DNA of 52,339 nt, taken from contig JAURIR010000007.1 in assembly GCA_030832645.1 (NCBI GenBank), positions 1 to 52,339 on the forward strand, given 5' to 3'. The notes beneath the pieces are model-generated. The model was not told where the DNA came from. It searched no databases and saw only the letters and a program-made list of their open reading frames with translations. This stretch comes from Chitinophagales bacterium. GTDB taxonomy: Bacteria; Bacteroidota; Bacteroidia; Chitinophagales; Chitinophagaceae. Below are positions 43,902-52,339 of this stretch, one piece after another. Position 1 is the stretch's first letter, and each line of letters starts with the position of its first letter. A program made the position numbers and the translations under genes.

Positions 43902-45415
43902 AGCAGTTCCCAACTCATGTTTCCGTCTTTTTCATCCTTCAGCTGTATACCCGCGCTCAATAATTGATTCCTGATTTTATCCGAGGTAGCGAAATCTTTT
44001 CTGGAACGAGCATCTTTACGTATTTCTCCAATCAATTGCAGTACAGCAGAAAGCTTATCGGTATCCTGTTTGTTTTCATCAGTCAATCCAAATATGTCTT
44101 CGAGGTAAAGCTTGAATTGATCTTTTAGGAATTGAAATGTAGTTGCAGAAAGAGCTACTTTTTTAATGTTTCCGTCTTTTATAGAATTGATGACAGGCAC
44201 CAATTCAAATAATCCTGCCAATACTTTTGCAGTATTCAAATCTTCGTTCATGTCGGCCTGTAAGGCATGTAAGATAGTATTGACTTTCTTATCCAGCTCA
44301 TCATCCCCTGCCGACTTTACTTCAATATCAACAGTAACTTTTCTCAAATACGTATATGCTTCCCAGATACGCTTCAAACCTTTCTCTGCTGCCTGCAATG
44401 CTTCGTTACTGAAATCGAGGGTGCTTCTATAATGTGTTTGAAGTATGAAAAAGCGAACCGTCATCGGCGAAAACCCTTGTGTCAAAATTTCGTGTGTACC
44501 AGAAAATAGTTCGCTCAGTTTGATGACATTGTTATAGCTCTTGCCCATCTTCTTGCCATTGATGGTAATCATATTATTATGCAACCAGTACCTGGCAGGT
44601 ATTTTATGATTGCAAACTGCACTTTGAGCGATCTCGCATTCGTGGTGAGGAAATTGTAAGTCCATACCGCCTCCATGAATATCAAATTCTTCTCCCAAAT
44701 ACTTCGTACTCATTGCAGAGCATTCGATGTGCCATCCCGGAAATCCAATACCCCAAGGGCTTTGCCAGCGCATGATGTGTTCGGGCGCTGCATTTTTCCA
44801 AAGTGCAAAATCTGTTTTATTCCTTTTCTCGTCTTGAGATTCCAATTCTCTCGTAGTTTCCAATTGCTCATCCAAGACACGTCCACTCAAGATGCCGTAG
44901 GGCATTCCGTTCTTTCCAAAATGGTTGTGGTATTTGTCAACATCAAAATATACAGACCCGTTCACTACATAAGCATATCCATCTTGAATGATTTTCTCAA
45001 TCATCACAATCTGCTCAACAATATGGCCGGTTGCCGTTGGCTCAATGCTTGGCTCAAGATTATTGAACGCACGCATAGCCCAATGAAACAAGTTGGTATA
45101 CTTTTGAACCAACTCCATGGGTTCCATTTTCTCGAGCACTGCCTTTTTTGAAATTTTATCCTCGCTCTCCCTTCCCTCCTCTTCGAAATGCCCGGCGTCT
45201 GTTATATTACGCACATACCTCACTTGGTATCCAAGATGCTTGAGATAGCGAAATACAATATCAAAGGTGATAAATGGACGTGCATGGCCAAGATGACTTT
45301 CACCACTTACGGTAGGTCCGCATACATACATACCAACTTTACCAGGAATAATAGATGTGAAAACTTCCTTTTCTCTTGTCAGCGAATTATAAAATTGCAA
45401 AGAAGACATATTCAT
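43898..45415 (-). CDS. cysS: Cysteine-tRNA ligase
   Basis: 505 residues from the ATG at 45415; an ATG at 45409 is equally possible. Class I synthetase: zinc ligands C32, C232, H257 and E261, HIGH as HLGH (41-44), and KMSKS as KMGKS (289-293). The C-terminal helical region contains the family anticodon-binding DALR-like part. Length is normal for the larger bacterial type. Upstream -7 box is TATCTTTG. Confidence 0.97.
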   Translation of the reverse strand: MNMSSLQFYNSLTREKEVFTSIIPGKVGMYVCGPTVSGESHLGHARPFITFDIVFRYLKHLGYQVRYVRNITDAGHFEEEGRESEDKISKKAVLEKMEPMELVQKYTNLFHWAMRAFNNLEPSIEPTATGHIVEQIVMIEKIIQDGYAYVVNGSVYFDVDKYHNHFGKNGMPYGILSGRVLDEQLETTRELESQDEKRNKTDFALWKNAAPEHIMRWQSPWGIGFPGWHIECSAMSTKYLGEEFDIHGGGMDLQFPHHECEIAQSAVCNHKIPARYWLHNNMITINGKKMGKSYNNVIKLSELFSGTHEILTQGFSPMTVRFFILQTHYRSTLDFSNEALQAAEKGLKRIWEAYTYLRKVTVDIEVKSAGDDELDKKVNTILHALQADMNEDLNTAKVLAGLFELVPVINSIKDGNIKKVALSATTFQFLKDQFKLYLEDIFGLTDENKQDTDKLSAVLQLIGEIRKDARSRKDFATSDKIRNQLLSAGIQLKDEKDGNMSWELL

Positions 45416-45426
45416 GTATATACCTG

Positions 45427-45434
45427 CAAAGATA
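45427..45434 (-). promoter_or_regulatory. Probable -7 box for cysS
   Basis: TATCTTTG on the minus strand fits TAnnTTTG; the ATG follows 11 bases downstream. No good TTG at -33. Confidence 0.5.
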
Positions 45435-45469
45435 AAGATTGGCCATCACACCATCTACTTCTGTATTTG

Positions 45470-46621
45470 CTATGGAAGAGCAATATCAGCCAGCAGAAAG
45501 AAATGATCTGAAATGCCTACTCCACCTCGTTTGTACTGGATGGTAGTAAAATCAGCAGGATGAAAAACATAATCAATTCGCAGTGTTGGAATAGTTTTTA
45601 GCAAAAAAGAGAAAGAGCTGGTAAAGGTGGACCCCAAATAGGACCCCTTTTCTAAAAATGCATCTTTATGCTCTCCGCGAACAGACATGTACGCATACGA
45701 TCCTGGAACGTCGTTTAGATCACCCGCCAGAAGATATGGATAAGGCGATTCGTCTAAAATTTGTGTAAGGAAATCTGCTTGTGCCCCATGTACATCAAAC
45801 GTATTCTTCATCTTTTTAATGAGGTGTTTCGACTCGTCAACGTTTTCATCTATAGGGTTCTTCACTCTGCCCAGTGTTTTGTACTCGCGGCTTCCAAATC
45901 CAAATGATTGTAGATGGATGGAATAAACCCTAATGGTATCTCCATCTTTGATAATATCTGCATAAACAGTTGCCTCCGTATTATCTGCGTTTGAATGAGG
46001 AAATGGGATAATGCCCCCTTTTAAAATGGGGTATTTAGAAAAGATAGCTGTTCCGCTGTACTGATTGCTGTGAAATATATCCGATCCATCAAACTGATGG
46101 TGTGCATACCCATACTGATCTTTCAATACGGTAAAGGGATTACTTTTCTTCTCGTCTGGAAGCGAAATGAACTCCTGAAAACAAATTACATCAGGTTGAT
46201 ACAGCTCAATTTCCTTGAATACTTTTTTGATCTGGGCCTTACTTGCAGGCCTGAAATTATTTTCGTTGAAGGGAATAAAATGCCGAACGTTCCAACTCAT
46301 CAATCGCAATGCACCAGACGACTTAGTCGTGTTAAAACCAGCAGAAGTATGAAATGAAAAATTGAAATGAAATGTATATACTGATAGGAGAAGCGAAAAC
46401 AATGGAACCAATAGAAAACTTGACCATCTAAAAAGCCAGTAAAAAAATAACACCAATACAACAAAGAAAAGATAAGGGAAAAGCAAACTCATGAACCCAA
46501 TGAACCAAAATTGTTTGGGATGTATAAACGGAGAACAAGCACAGATCAGCAGTACGAAAACAATCGCCGATGTTAGGAGCTTCATCAGTATAGTAAAAAT
46601 GCTGTTGGACTTGGACCTCAT
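45470..46621 (-). CDS. Membrane-anchored endonuclease/exonuclease/phosphatase-family protein
   Basis: 383 residues. Three N-terminal membrane segments (about 12-32, 38-60 and 66-86) precede an EEP catalytic domain: MSWNVRHF with Asn111, CFQEF with Glu150, LAGDLNDVPGS (Asp-Asn), RIDYVF and SDHFFLL with Asp372/His373. All metal-site residues are intact. The orientation suggests a domain outside the cytoplasm. Substrate could be nucleic acid, phospholipid or an inositol phosphate. It begins 6 bases after the rhomboid-like gene stop, so it is co-transcribed with the rhomboid pair. Confidence 0.9.
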   Translation of the reverse strand: MRSKSNSIFTILMKLLTSAIVFVLLICACSPFIHPKQFWFIGFMSLLFPYLFFVVLVLFFYWLFRWSSFLLVPLFSLLLSVYTFHFNFSFHTSAGFNTTKSSGALRLMSWNVRHFIPFNENNFRPASKAQIKKVFKEIELYQPDVICFQEFISLPDEKKSNPFTVLKDQYGYAHHQFDGSDIFHSNQYSGTAIFSKYPILKGGIIPFPHSNADNTEATVYADIIKDGDTIRVYSIHLQSFGFGSREYKTLGRVKNPIDENVDESKHLIKKMKNTFDVHGAQADFLTQILDESPYPYLLAGDLNDVPGSYAYMSVRGEHKDAFLEKGSYLGSTFTSSFSFLLKTIPTLRIDYVFHPADFTTIQYKRGGVGISDHFFLLADIALP

Positions 46622-46627
46622 GATCGT

Positions 46628-47533
46628 TTATAGATCTTTTTTACTTGCTTGTTTTAAAAAGTCCTTCTCTTCCTCTGTCAATTTATCGTACCCGAATTGA
46701 TTGATTTTATCTAATAATTCATCGACTCTCTTCTGCGTAAGATTGGGCTTTTTTACAAAAGGTTTTTTATTACCCTGGTCATAAAAAGAATGTTGCTTCG
46801 TCGTCCTTACCTTCTTTTTTCCGGGTGTAAGAAAATGTACTACCCGATTATAGAGAGTAATCATCCAGGCACCAGGATCAACCCCACTCTGCATGATGCG
46901 TACATAAAGAAATCCTGTTACGATACCTACCGCTTGTGGAATAAGGGATATAGCTCCGCCACTTGTGCCCAGGTTCAGAAAGAGATATACAACGGAAATA
47001 ATCCACAATGGTATACCGCCTCCAATCATCGGAAAGATTTTATATTTCGGGGCAATGGTAGTAGCTGCTGCTGCCATTCCCAAAATACCCGGAATGATGC
47101 CATTGAAATAAGAAATGCCAACAACATCACGCTGAAAAATATTCGTTGACAATATAAAAACGAACCCTGCAAAAAAACTGCTATAGACATAGACCGGAAA
47201 AATCTTCTCACCTCCCACCAAATCTTGAATCAAGAAACCAAACATCCACGTCCAAATCAAATTACTGATCACCATGATCAATCTGACTTCGGAAAATTGC
47301 ATAGTGATAAAGGTCCAGGGTCTGGTAAGAAATTTTTCAGGATCTGCAGATAGAATAGACCAGTAATAAATGTTGCGGTAAAACGATTCGGGGTCCATTC
47401 TCGAAAAAGTATAGATACTCTTGATGAAATTGAGTCCCACAAAAAACATTGCCTGAACAATGATCAACATCAACAATGGATTGTTGGTATCCCATTTTGT
47501 TGATGCGCCGTAATATCTGTTGGAGCCTGTCAT
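46628..47533 (-). CDS. Rhomboid-family protein lacking catalytic residues
   Basis: 301 residues. Clear relationship to the upstream rhomboid: RPWTFITMQFSEVRLIMVISNLIWTWMFG aligns with HPWQFITYMFLHSSESFFHILFNMFALWMFG. The His of the HxxxN motif is replaced, while Asn91 is kept. The GASG nucleophile segment reads GIIPGILG, and the C-terminal HxxHLGG segment reads LIPQAVG, so both Ser and His are gone. It is a pseudoprotease, as iRhoms are. The C-terminal soluble tail (RVDELLDKINQFGYDKLTEEEKDFLKQAS) is common in this phylum. It could bind a substrate or modulate the active partner (inference). One base separates it from the rhomboid upstream. Confidence 0.88.
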   Translation of the reverse strand: MTGSNRYYGASTKWDTNNPLLMLIIVQAMFFVGLNFIKSIYTFSRMDPESFYRNIYYWSILSADPEKFLTRPWTFITMQFSEVRLIMVISNLIWTWMFGFLIQDLVGGEKIFPVYVYSSFFAGFVFILSTNIFQRDVVGISYFNGIIPGILGMAAAATTIAPKYKIFPMIGGGIPLWIISVVYLFLNLGTSGGAISLIPQAVGIVTGFLYVRIMQSGVDPGAWMITLYNRVVHFLTPGKKKVRTTKQHSFYDQGNKKPFVKKPNLTQKRVDELLDKINQFGYDKLTEEEKDFLKQASKKDL

Positions 47534-47534
47534 A

Positions 47535-48230
47535 TTAATAGAAGTGTCTTCTGTTGTTTCTGTTCCAGATCATTACAATCAATATTCCTACAGCAGCACC
47601 TCCCAAGTGTGCAAAATGAGCAATGCCGGTTGACTGACTGGAAACGCCACCCATTAAGTCTAACACAGCCAATCCCAATAATGCCCATTTGGCTTTGATT
47701 GGAAACGGGATGGGCAAGATGATCATTTGACTGTTAGGAAATGTGTAAGCGAAGGCTGCGAAAATGCCCATCACAGCACCGGAAGCTCCCAACGTAGGAA
47801 TATTCGCCATGAGGTAAAGTTCTTCTGCAGAAATTTTTCCTGCATTAAACAGTGCGGTGTACTGCGAGATATCATACGTAAGTGCAAATGCCTGGGTAAT
47901 TCCTGCTCCCAACCCACATACCAGATAAAAAATCAGGAAACGACCCGGTCCCCATAAATTTTCAAGGGTAGAACCAAACATCCAAAGCGCGAACATATTG
48001 AATAGGATATGAAAAAACGACTCGGAAGAATGCAAAAACATATAGGTAATGAACTGCCAAGGATGATAAAATTGCGAACTAAAATGATGCAATGCAAAAA
48101 GGTCTTCGATGGAAATCAAGTCTTGCCCAATGGTGATTTGTGCCAACCAGACCAGTCCATTGATAATGATGAGATTCTTTATTACTACTGGTAAAACCTG
48201 AAACCTACCCGGCCTGATGTCTGAATCCAT
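47535..48230 (-). CDS. Rhomboid intramembrane serine protease (active type)
   Basis: 231 residues with about six to seven membrane segments. The catalytic Ser150 is in GASGAVMG and the general base His208 in HFAHLGG; the oxyanion His74/Asn78 are in HILFNMF. It cleaves transmembrane substrates within the lipid bilayer, near helix-breaking residues. The paired degenerate rhomboid follows by one base on the same strand and the EEP gene after that. Confidence 0.95.
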   Translation of the reverse strand: MDSDIRPGRFQVLPVVIKNLIIINGLVWLAQITIGQDLISIEDLFALHHFSSQFYHPWQFITYMFLHSSESFFHILFNMFALWMFGSTLENLWGPGRFLIFYLVCGLGAGITQAFALTYDISQYTALFNAGKISAEELYLMANIPTLGASGAVMGIFAAFAYTFPNSQMIILPIPFPIKAKWALLGLAVLDLMGGVSSQSTGIAHFAHLGGAAVGILIVMIWNRNNRRHFY

Positions 48231-48246
48231 ATGATTGATTGATCCA

Positions 48247-48254
48247 CAAAATTA
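48247..48254 (-). promoter_or_regulatory. Probable -7 box for the rhomboid operon
   Basis: TAATTTTG on the minus strand fits TAnnTTTG, with a TTG 23 bases upstream of it inside the end of rlmD. The rhomboid ATG (48230) follows about 16 bases after the box. Confidence 0.55.
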
Positions 48255-48265
48255 ACGAACCTGAC

Positions 48266-49705
48266 TCAATGTATCTTCAACTTCATTTGAACTACATTCT
48301 CTATATGGTGCGTATGAGGGAACATATCTACAGGTTTTACTGCAGTTACCTCGTATTTCTCAGCAAGTAGGTTCAAATCGCGTGCCTGCGTAGCGGGGTT
48401 ACAGCTGACATACACCACCAACGGTGCTTCCATACGAAGAATCTGATCGATCAATTTTTCGTGCATCCCAGCCCTGGGCGGATCAGTAATAATTACATCC
48501 GGACGACCGTGTTGTATAAAAAAATCGTCGTTACAAACACTGGAAACATCTCCTGCATAAAAGAGGGCGTTCGAAATACCATTCAATGCAACATTTTCGT
48601 TTGCATCTTGTATTGCCTCGTCTATCAATTCAACGCCGATTACTTTTTTTGCTTTATCACTAACAAATATTCCAATACTACCAGTACCACAGTATAAATC
48701 GTACACTACTTCATTGCCTGTTAATGCGGCAAAATCTTTTGTAATCTGATAAAGTGTTTCCGCTTGCTTGGTATTGGTTTGAAAAAATGATTTGGGACTA
48801 ATTTTAAATTTCAGGGCGCCTAATTTTTCAATTGCATACGCATTGCCATTGTACAAAATGGGAGTTTGGTCAAAAATACTATCGTTGAATTTTTTATTGA
48901 TGGTATAATAGAGAGATGTAATCTGAGGAAAAGTAGTTTTCAAAAATTCCATCACTTCATTGATAGACGACATTTCTTCTTCTCCAAAAACTACATTCAC
49001 CATGAGGTCTCCTGCAGTACAACTGCGTATCATGAGATTGCGCATCAAACCAACATGGTTTCGGATATCATAATAAGAGAACCCTTTTTGTAGAACAAAC
49101 TTTCTCAATGCATTTCTGATTTCATTGCTGGGCGCTGGTTGCAAAAAACATTCATCGATGTCAATCACTTTATCAAAAGCACCGGGTACATGAAAACCCA
49201 GAGCAGGAATGGAAGGCAACCCCAGCCTCTCTCCTTCCGGCAGTTGAAGAGCAACTATTTCTTCGGTGGTGAAATATTTTTTTGAACTGAATGTAAATTC
49301 GAGTTTATTCCTGTAGAACCTGGTTTCACTTGCAGATGCGATTTCTTGGATGGGCGGAATGGCTAGCTTACCAATGCGCTTGAGGTGTTGCTCAACTTCT
49401 TCCTGTTTGTACATTGCTTGTTTCTCATACGGAAGCATTTGCCATTTACACCCGCCGCACACTCCGAAATGTTTGCAAAATGGGACAACTCTGTCTTGTG
49501 AAGGCCGATGAAGATGCTGCACGATGCCTTCGGCCCAATCTTTTTTGTTTTTGATAATTTTCACATCCACCACGTCTCCAGGTACAGCCCCTTCGATAAA
49601 AATTACTTTTCCATCTTTTTTGGCAATGGATTTCCCACCTGCGGCATACGCAACTACTTCCAATTCGAACATCACAGGGAGCTTTTTCCTTCTCATATTT
49701 ACCAT
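48266..49705 (-). CDS. rlmD: 23S rRNA (uracil-5-)-methyltransferase RlmD-type
   Basis: 479 residues. TRAM domain (about 12-70), then a [4Fe-4S] set C77, C83, C86 and C186 (CKHFGVCGGCKWQ and DIDECFLQP). The SAM-binding methyltransferase domain has DLYCGTGSIGIFVSD and TDPPRAGMHE. The catalytic Cys435 is in VSCNPATQARDL. It methylates a uridine in 23S rRNA; RlmCD-type dual activity cannot be excluded. An alternative ATG three codons in (49696) is possible. Confidence 0.93.
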   Translation of the reverse strand: MVNMRRKKLPVMFELEVVAYAAGGKSIAKKDGKVIFIEGAVPGDVVDVKIIKNKKDWAEGIVQHLHRPSQDRVVPFCKHFGVCGGCKWQMLPYEKQAMYKQEEVEQHLKRIGKLAIPPIQEIASASETRFYRNKLEFTFSSKKYFTTEEIVALQLPEGERLGLPSIPALGFHVPGAFDKVIDIDECFLQPAPSNEIRNALRKFVLQKGFSYYDIRNHVGLMRNLMIRSCTAGDLMVNVVFGEEEMSSINEVMEFLKTTFPQITSLYYTINKKFNDSIFDQTPILYNGNAYAIEKLGALKFKISPKSFFQTNTKQAETLYQITKDFAALTGNEVVYDLYCGTGSIGIFVSDKAKKVIGVELIDEAIQDANENVALNGISNALFYAGDVSSVCNDDFFIQHGRPDVIITDPPRAGMHEKLIDQILRMEAPLVVYVSCNPATQARDLNLLAEKYEVTAVKPVDMFPHTHHIENVVQMKLKIH

Positions 49706-49748
49706 TGATTTATAAAGTTATTGAATAATTTAGCGGAAAGTAGTCTAC

Positions 49749-51188
49749 ATGAGATCAGTTGTATTTTGTATAGCATACATCCTAAGCAGTTGCATCGGTT
49801 TTGCGCAATCCAGCTACGAAATAAAAGCGAATATCAAACCTTTCAATAAAGGGTATCTCTACTTGGCCTATCATTTTGGGAACAAACAATACCTGATCGA
49901 TTCAGCTAAGATTGAACCCTCTGGCGATGCGGTCTTCAGCGGAACTAAAAAATTACAAGGGGGTGTTTACCTGGTTGTTTTCCCGGAGAAAAATGGTTGG
50001 GTAGAATGCATGGTCGACAAAGAGTTGAAATTTTCACTAAAAGCAGATACCAGCAATCTTCTCCAATCTCTTCGATTTGAAAACTCTGTCGACAATACCG
50101 TCTTCACCGAATACCAACAAACATCTTTTGAGATCGGAACAAAGATGAACGAGTTGCGGAAAACAATGACAGGTAAAGCAGGTGACCCCGGATACGATTC
50201 GGTGAATAATCAAATCAAAAAAATGGGTCAATCCATGCAAGACTACAGAAATAACTTGCAGAAAAAATATCCAAACAGTTTACTTACTGCCATTTTCTAC
50301 CTCTTGAAAGATCCTGAAATTCCACCGGCCTCACAGCACCCGAAAGGAAAATACGATAGCGTATACGCATACAACTATTACAAAAATCATTTTTGGGATG
50401 GTATCAGTTTTACCGACGAACGCTTAATTAGAACACCTGTACTACAGGGAAAATTCGACAGGTACTACGATGAAGTGTTGCCCCAAATTCCTGATTCACT
50501 GATAACATATGCAGATAAAATGCTGCAGGCTTCAAAAGCAAACGAAGAAATGTTCAAGTTCTTTTTATCGAGTCTTACCGATAAATATGTGAATCCCAAG
50601 TACATGGGGCAAGATGCAGTATTCGTTCACCTGTTTGAGAAATATTTTTTAACCGGACAAGCTGATACTTGGATGAACGAGCAATATAAAAAATTTGTAT
50701 TCGACCGTGGATACTCGTTGATGTCCAACCGAATTGGCTTGAAAGCATCAGAATTGCAAATGGTAGATACATTGGGAAGGCCCTTCCTTTTGAGTGCTGT
50801 TCAGGCACCCTTTACAGTGATCTGTTTTTGGGATCCTACATGTGGGCACTGCAAAGAGGAGGTTCCAAAAATGGATTCTATCTTCCAAGCTAAATGGAGA
50901 AAAAACGGAGTAAAATTAATTGGCGTCATGGTGGATGGCGGTAAACAAAACTGGTTGAAGTTCATCAAAGAACATAACCTGGTTGGCTGGACACATATCT
51001 ATCAAACAGACGAAACAAAAGATAAAATTTATAAAGCAGGTAACCCCGGATTCCGTCAATTGTACGATGTATATCAAACCCCCATGGTGTATCTGTTAGA
51101 CAACAACAAAAACATCATTGCAAAAAAACTCAGCTACTTGCAATTGGACGACTTCATGGAAGCCAAGAAAAAATCTCAGCAGAAATAA
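49749..51188 (+). CDS. TlpA/DUF4369-type thiol-disulfide oxidoreductase
   Basis: 479 residues with signal peptide (about 1-20, CIGFAQ/S). An N-terminal DUF4369-like beta domain (about 22-125, with KGYLYLAYHFGNKQYLIDSAKIEPSGDAVFSGTKKLQGGVYLVVF) and a helical middle domain (about 125-330) precede a thioredoxin fold. CxxC is C365-C368 in WDPTCGHCKEEVP, and the cis-Pro region is TPMVYLLD. Such proteins are periplasmic in Bacteroidota and probably reduce or isomerise disulfides in exported proteins. A TAATTTAG near 49725 may be its -7 element, one base from consensus. Confidence 0.92.
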   Translation: MRSVVFCIAYILSSCIGFAQSSYEIKANIKPFNKGYLYLAYHFGNKQYLIDSAKIEPSGDAVFSGTKKLQGGVYLVVFPEKNGWVECMVDKELKFSLKADTSNLLQSLRFENSVDNTVFTEYQQTSFEIGTKMNELRKTMTGKAGDPGYDSVNNQIKKMGQSMQDYRNNLQKKYPNSLLTAIFYLLKDPEIPPASQHPKGKYDSVYAYNYYKNHFWDGISFTDERLIRTPVLQGKFDRYYDEVLPQIPDSLITYADKMLQASKANEEMFKFFLSSLTDKYVNPKYMGQDAVFVHLFEKYFLTGQADTWMNEQYKKFVFDRGYSLMSNRIGLKASELQMVDTLGRPFLLSAVQAPFTVICFWDPTCGHCKEEVPKMDSIFQAKWRKNGVKLIGVMVDGGKQNWLKFIKEHNLVGWTHIYQTDETKDKIYKAGNPGFRQLYDVYQTPMVYLLDNNKNIIAKKLSYLQLDDFMEAKKKSQQK

Positions 51189-51190
51189 GA

Positions 51191-52144
51191 TTAGAACACC
51201 TGTGCAACTGCATCGCGGATGATCAACGGTTTTCCGAGCGTATAATAATGCAAAACAGGTACGCCGGCTTTTTTCAATTCCTTTGATTGGTGGATGAGCC
51301 AATTCATTCCCACCTGTTCACTTTCCGCATCGGTTTTGGATTTGTTCATGTCATTTATAAGATCGGTTGGAAGATCAACATGAAATATCCTTGGAATAAC
51401 TGTCAATTGTTTTTTGCTTGTCAGTGGCTTCAAACCAGGAATGATTGGAATATGAATATCGTTGGCTCTGCACTTTTCTACAAATTCAAAATACTTTGAA
51501 TTGTCGAAAAACATTTGGGTAACAATATATTCAGCACCTGCATCCACCTTTGCCTTTAGATAGCGCATATCGCTATCCATATTGGGAGCCTCGAAATGTT
51601 TTTCAGGATATCCGGCAACACCCATGCAGAAATTGGTACGAAATCCCTCGCGAATATCTTCTTCTAAATAAATGCCGTTGTTCAACCGACCAACTTGCTC
51701 CAACAAATCAATTGCATACTTGTTGCCGTTGGGTTCTGGTTCGAAACTTGCTTCGTTCTTGGTAGCATCTCCTCTCAACACCAACACATTGTCGATACCC
51801 AAAAAATTCAAATCGATCAGCGCATCTTCGGTTTCCCTTTTGGTAAACCCACCACATATCAAATGCGGAACTGCATCAATTTGGTAATGGTTCATGATGG
51901 CGGCACAAATACCGACAGTACCCGGACGTTTCCTCACTTCAACTTTTTCAAAATTGCCGTCTTGCTTTTTCTTGAAAATATGCTCGCTTCGATGGTAGGT
52001 TACATTGATGAAAGAGGGCTTAAACTCCATCAAAGGATCGAGGTGTTGGTACAAAGAAGCAATGTTCTTCCCTTTCAATGGGGGAAGCACTTCAAATGAG
52101 ACCAGTGTTTCTTTCGCCTGATTGATATGATCGATAACTTTCAT
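51191..52144 (-). CDS. metF: Methylenetetrahydrofolate reductase
   Basis: 317 residues from the ATG at 52144; the frame continues up to a TTG at 52171, but that lies in the promoter. FAD-dependent TIM barrel that makes 5-methyl-THF for methionine synthesis. Seen: catalytic Glu18 in SFEVLPP, NVTYH, HLICGG, VLRGD, GVAGYPEKH, TQMFFD and IPGLKPL. Length and motifs match the bacterial enzyme. Not adjacent to metH in this window. It ends 2 bases after the convergent TlpA gene. Confidence 0.96.
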   Translation of the reverse strand: MKVIDHINQAKETLVSFEVLPPLKGKNIASLYQHLDPLMEFKPSFINVTYHRSEHIFKKKQDGNFEKVEVRKRPGTVGICAAIMNHYQIDAVPHLICGGFTKRETEDALIDLNFLGIDNVLVLRGDATKNEASFEPEPNGNKYAIDLLEQVGRLNNGIYLEEDIREGFRTNFCMGVAGYPEKHFEAPNMDSDMRYLKAKVDAGAEYIVTQMFFDNSKYFEFVEKCRANDIHIPIIPGLKPLTSKKQLTVIPRIFHVDLPTDLINDMNKSKTDAESEQVGMNWLIHQSKELKKAGVPVLHYYTLGKPLIIRDAVAQVF

Positions 52145-52168
52145 GCCCTTGGGTGTTTTGTGGGATTG

Positions 52169-52176
52169 CAAAAGTA
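52169..52176 (-). promoter_or_regulatory. Probable -7 box for metF
   Basis: TACTTTTG on the minus strand fits TAnnTTTG. It covers the TTG at 52169-52171, so translation starts instead at the ATG at 52144, 24 bases downstream of the box. Confidence 0.6.
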
Positions 52177-52201
52177 AGGATTATATGCTGTTTAAATTTG
52201 A

Positions 52202-52209
52202 TACATTTG
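52202..52209 (+). promoter_or_regulatory. Probable -7 box for lptB
   Basis: TACATTTG fits TAnnTTTG and lies 7 bases ahead of the ATG at 52217, leaving a very short leader. It is divergent from metF. Confidence 0.5.
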
Positions 52210-52216
52210 TTCTACC

Positions 52217-52339
52217 ATGAACCTCACAATCAGAACCCAAAACCTTATCAAGAGATACCACAACAGAACGGTGGTGAACCAGGTATCTGTAGAGGTAAAT
52301 CAAGGGGAAATCGTTGGTTTGCTCGGCCCTAACGGCGCA
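52217..52339 (+). CDS. lptB: LPS export ABC transporter ATPase LptB (partial, 5' end only)
   Basis: 41 codons are visible before the window ends. They read [20 protein letters not shown], then [21 protein letters not shown], the start of an ABC ATPase up to the Walker A. The [21 protein letters not shown] pattern is characteristic of LptB. Other ABC ATPases remain possible because only the N-terminus is visible. Confidence 0.75.
   Translation, partial: MNLTIRTQNLIKRYHNRTVVNQVSVEVNQGEIVGLLGPNGA

Noticed and set aside
1-52339. CRISPR array, prophage, insertion sequence or tRNA/rRNA
   Set aside because: I saw no regular direct repeats with spacers, integrase or transposase motifs, or tRNA-like cloverleaf on reading both strands. 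The GTCAAC elements are too few and too irregular to be an array.

Overview
The window is bacterial chromosome from a member of the Bacteroidota, most likely the Chitinophagaceae (inference; I cannot place the genus). The signs are: start-proximal TAnnTTTG (-7) promoter boxes ahead of many genes with almost no Shine-Dalgarno sequences; an outer-membrane protein with the SPYSRYGLGD signature next to lptC and coaX; a fused gamma-alpha 2-oxoacid:ferredoxin oxidoreductase; secreted DPP4-like and M20 peptidases; a DUF4369/TlpA-type thioredoxin; and paired rhomboid proteins with a Bacteroidota-type tail. Coding density is high. No stretch over 300 bases lacks a gene; the longest gaps are about 120-200 bases. 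I saw no rRNA, tRNA, CRISPR array, insertion sequence, prophage or replication origin.

Layout. 1-2.5 kb (minus): a two-component pair (PAS histidine kinase, response regulator cut by the window edge) and idi. 2.5-7.1 kb (minus): a tight run of vanadium-haloperoxidase/PAP2 lipoprotein, outer-membrane barrel, aldehyde dehydrogenase, glutathione peroxidase and idi, probably one transcription unit. 7.2-11.7 kb: a conserved hypothetical, ridA, tsaB, an ArsR regulator, a LpxL-like acyltransferase coupled to a short meaB-like GTPase, and coaX. 11.6-14.3 kb: SPYSRYG outer-membrane protein, lptC, SDR. 14.3-22.3 kb: a secreted beta-propeller protein, secreted M20 amidohydrolase plus DPP4-like peptidase, long-chain acyl-CoA ligase. 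22.3-26.2 kb (minus): DUF1015, serC, zinc phospholipase C-like protein, DUF502. 26.4-33.2 kb (plus): tetR-tolC-adaptor-RND efflux operon. 33.2-39.3 kb: AIM24-like protein, Bax-inhibitor-1 protein, korA, Gfo/Idh/MocA oxidoreductase, a frameshifted MFS permease. 39.3-45.4 kb: nth, a 72-residue small protein, FtsB/DivIC, obg, a membrane-anchored patatin, cysS. 45.4-52.3 kb: a membrane-anchored EEP hydrolase, a rhomboid pair (one active, one that has lost its catalytic residues), rlmD, TlpA-like thioredoxin, metF, and the start of lptB.

Most of this is ordinary core and envelope biology. I did not find a convincing novel defence or mobile system. The observations most worth a second look are: the haloperoxidase/porin/ALDH/GPx/IDI run; the degenerate rhomboid beside an intact one; a dispersed family of GTCAAC-type palindromes at gene ends (one supplies the stop codon of the RND pump, one is a good terminator); an RND pump with a likely extra pair of membrane helices; a MeaB-like GTPase without its usual C-terminal part; the 9-TM patatin; and a single-base frameshift in a permease gene.
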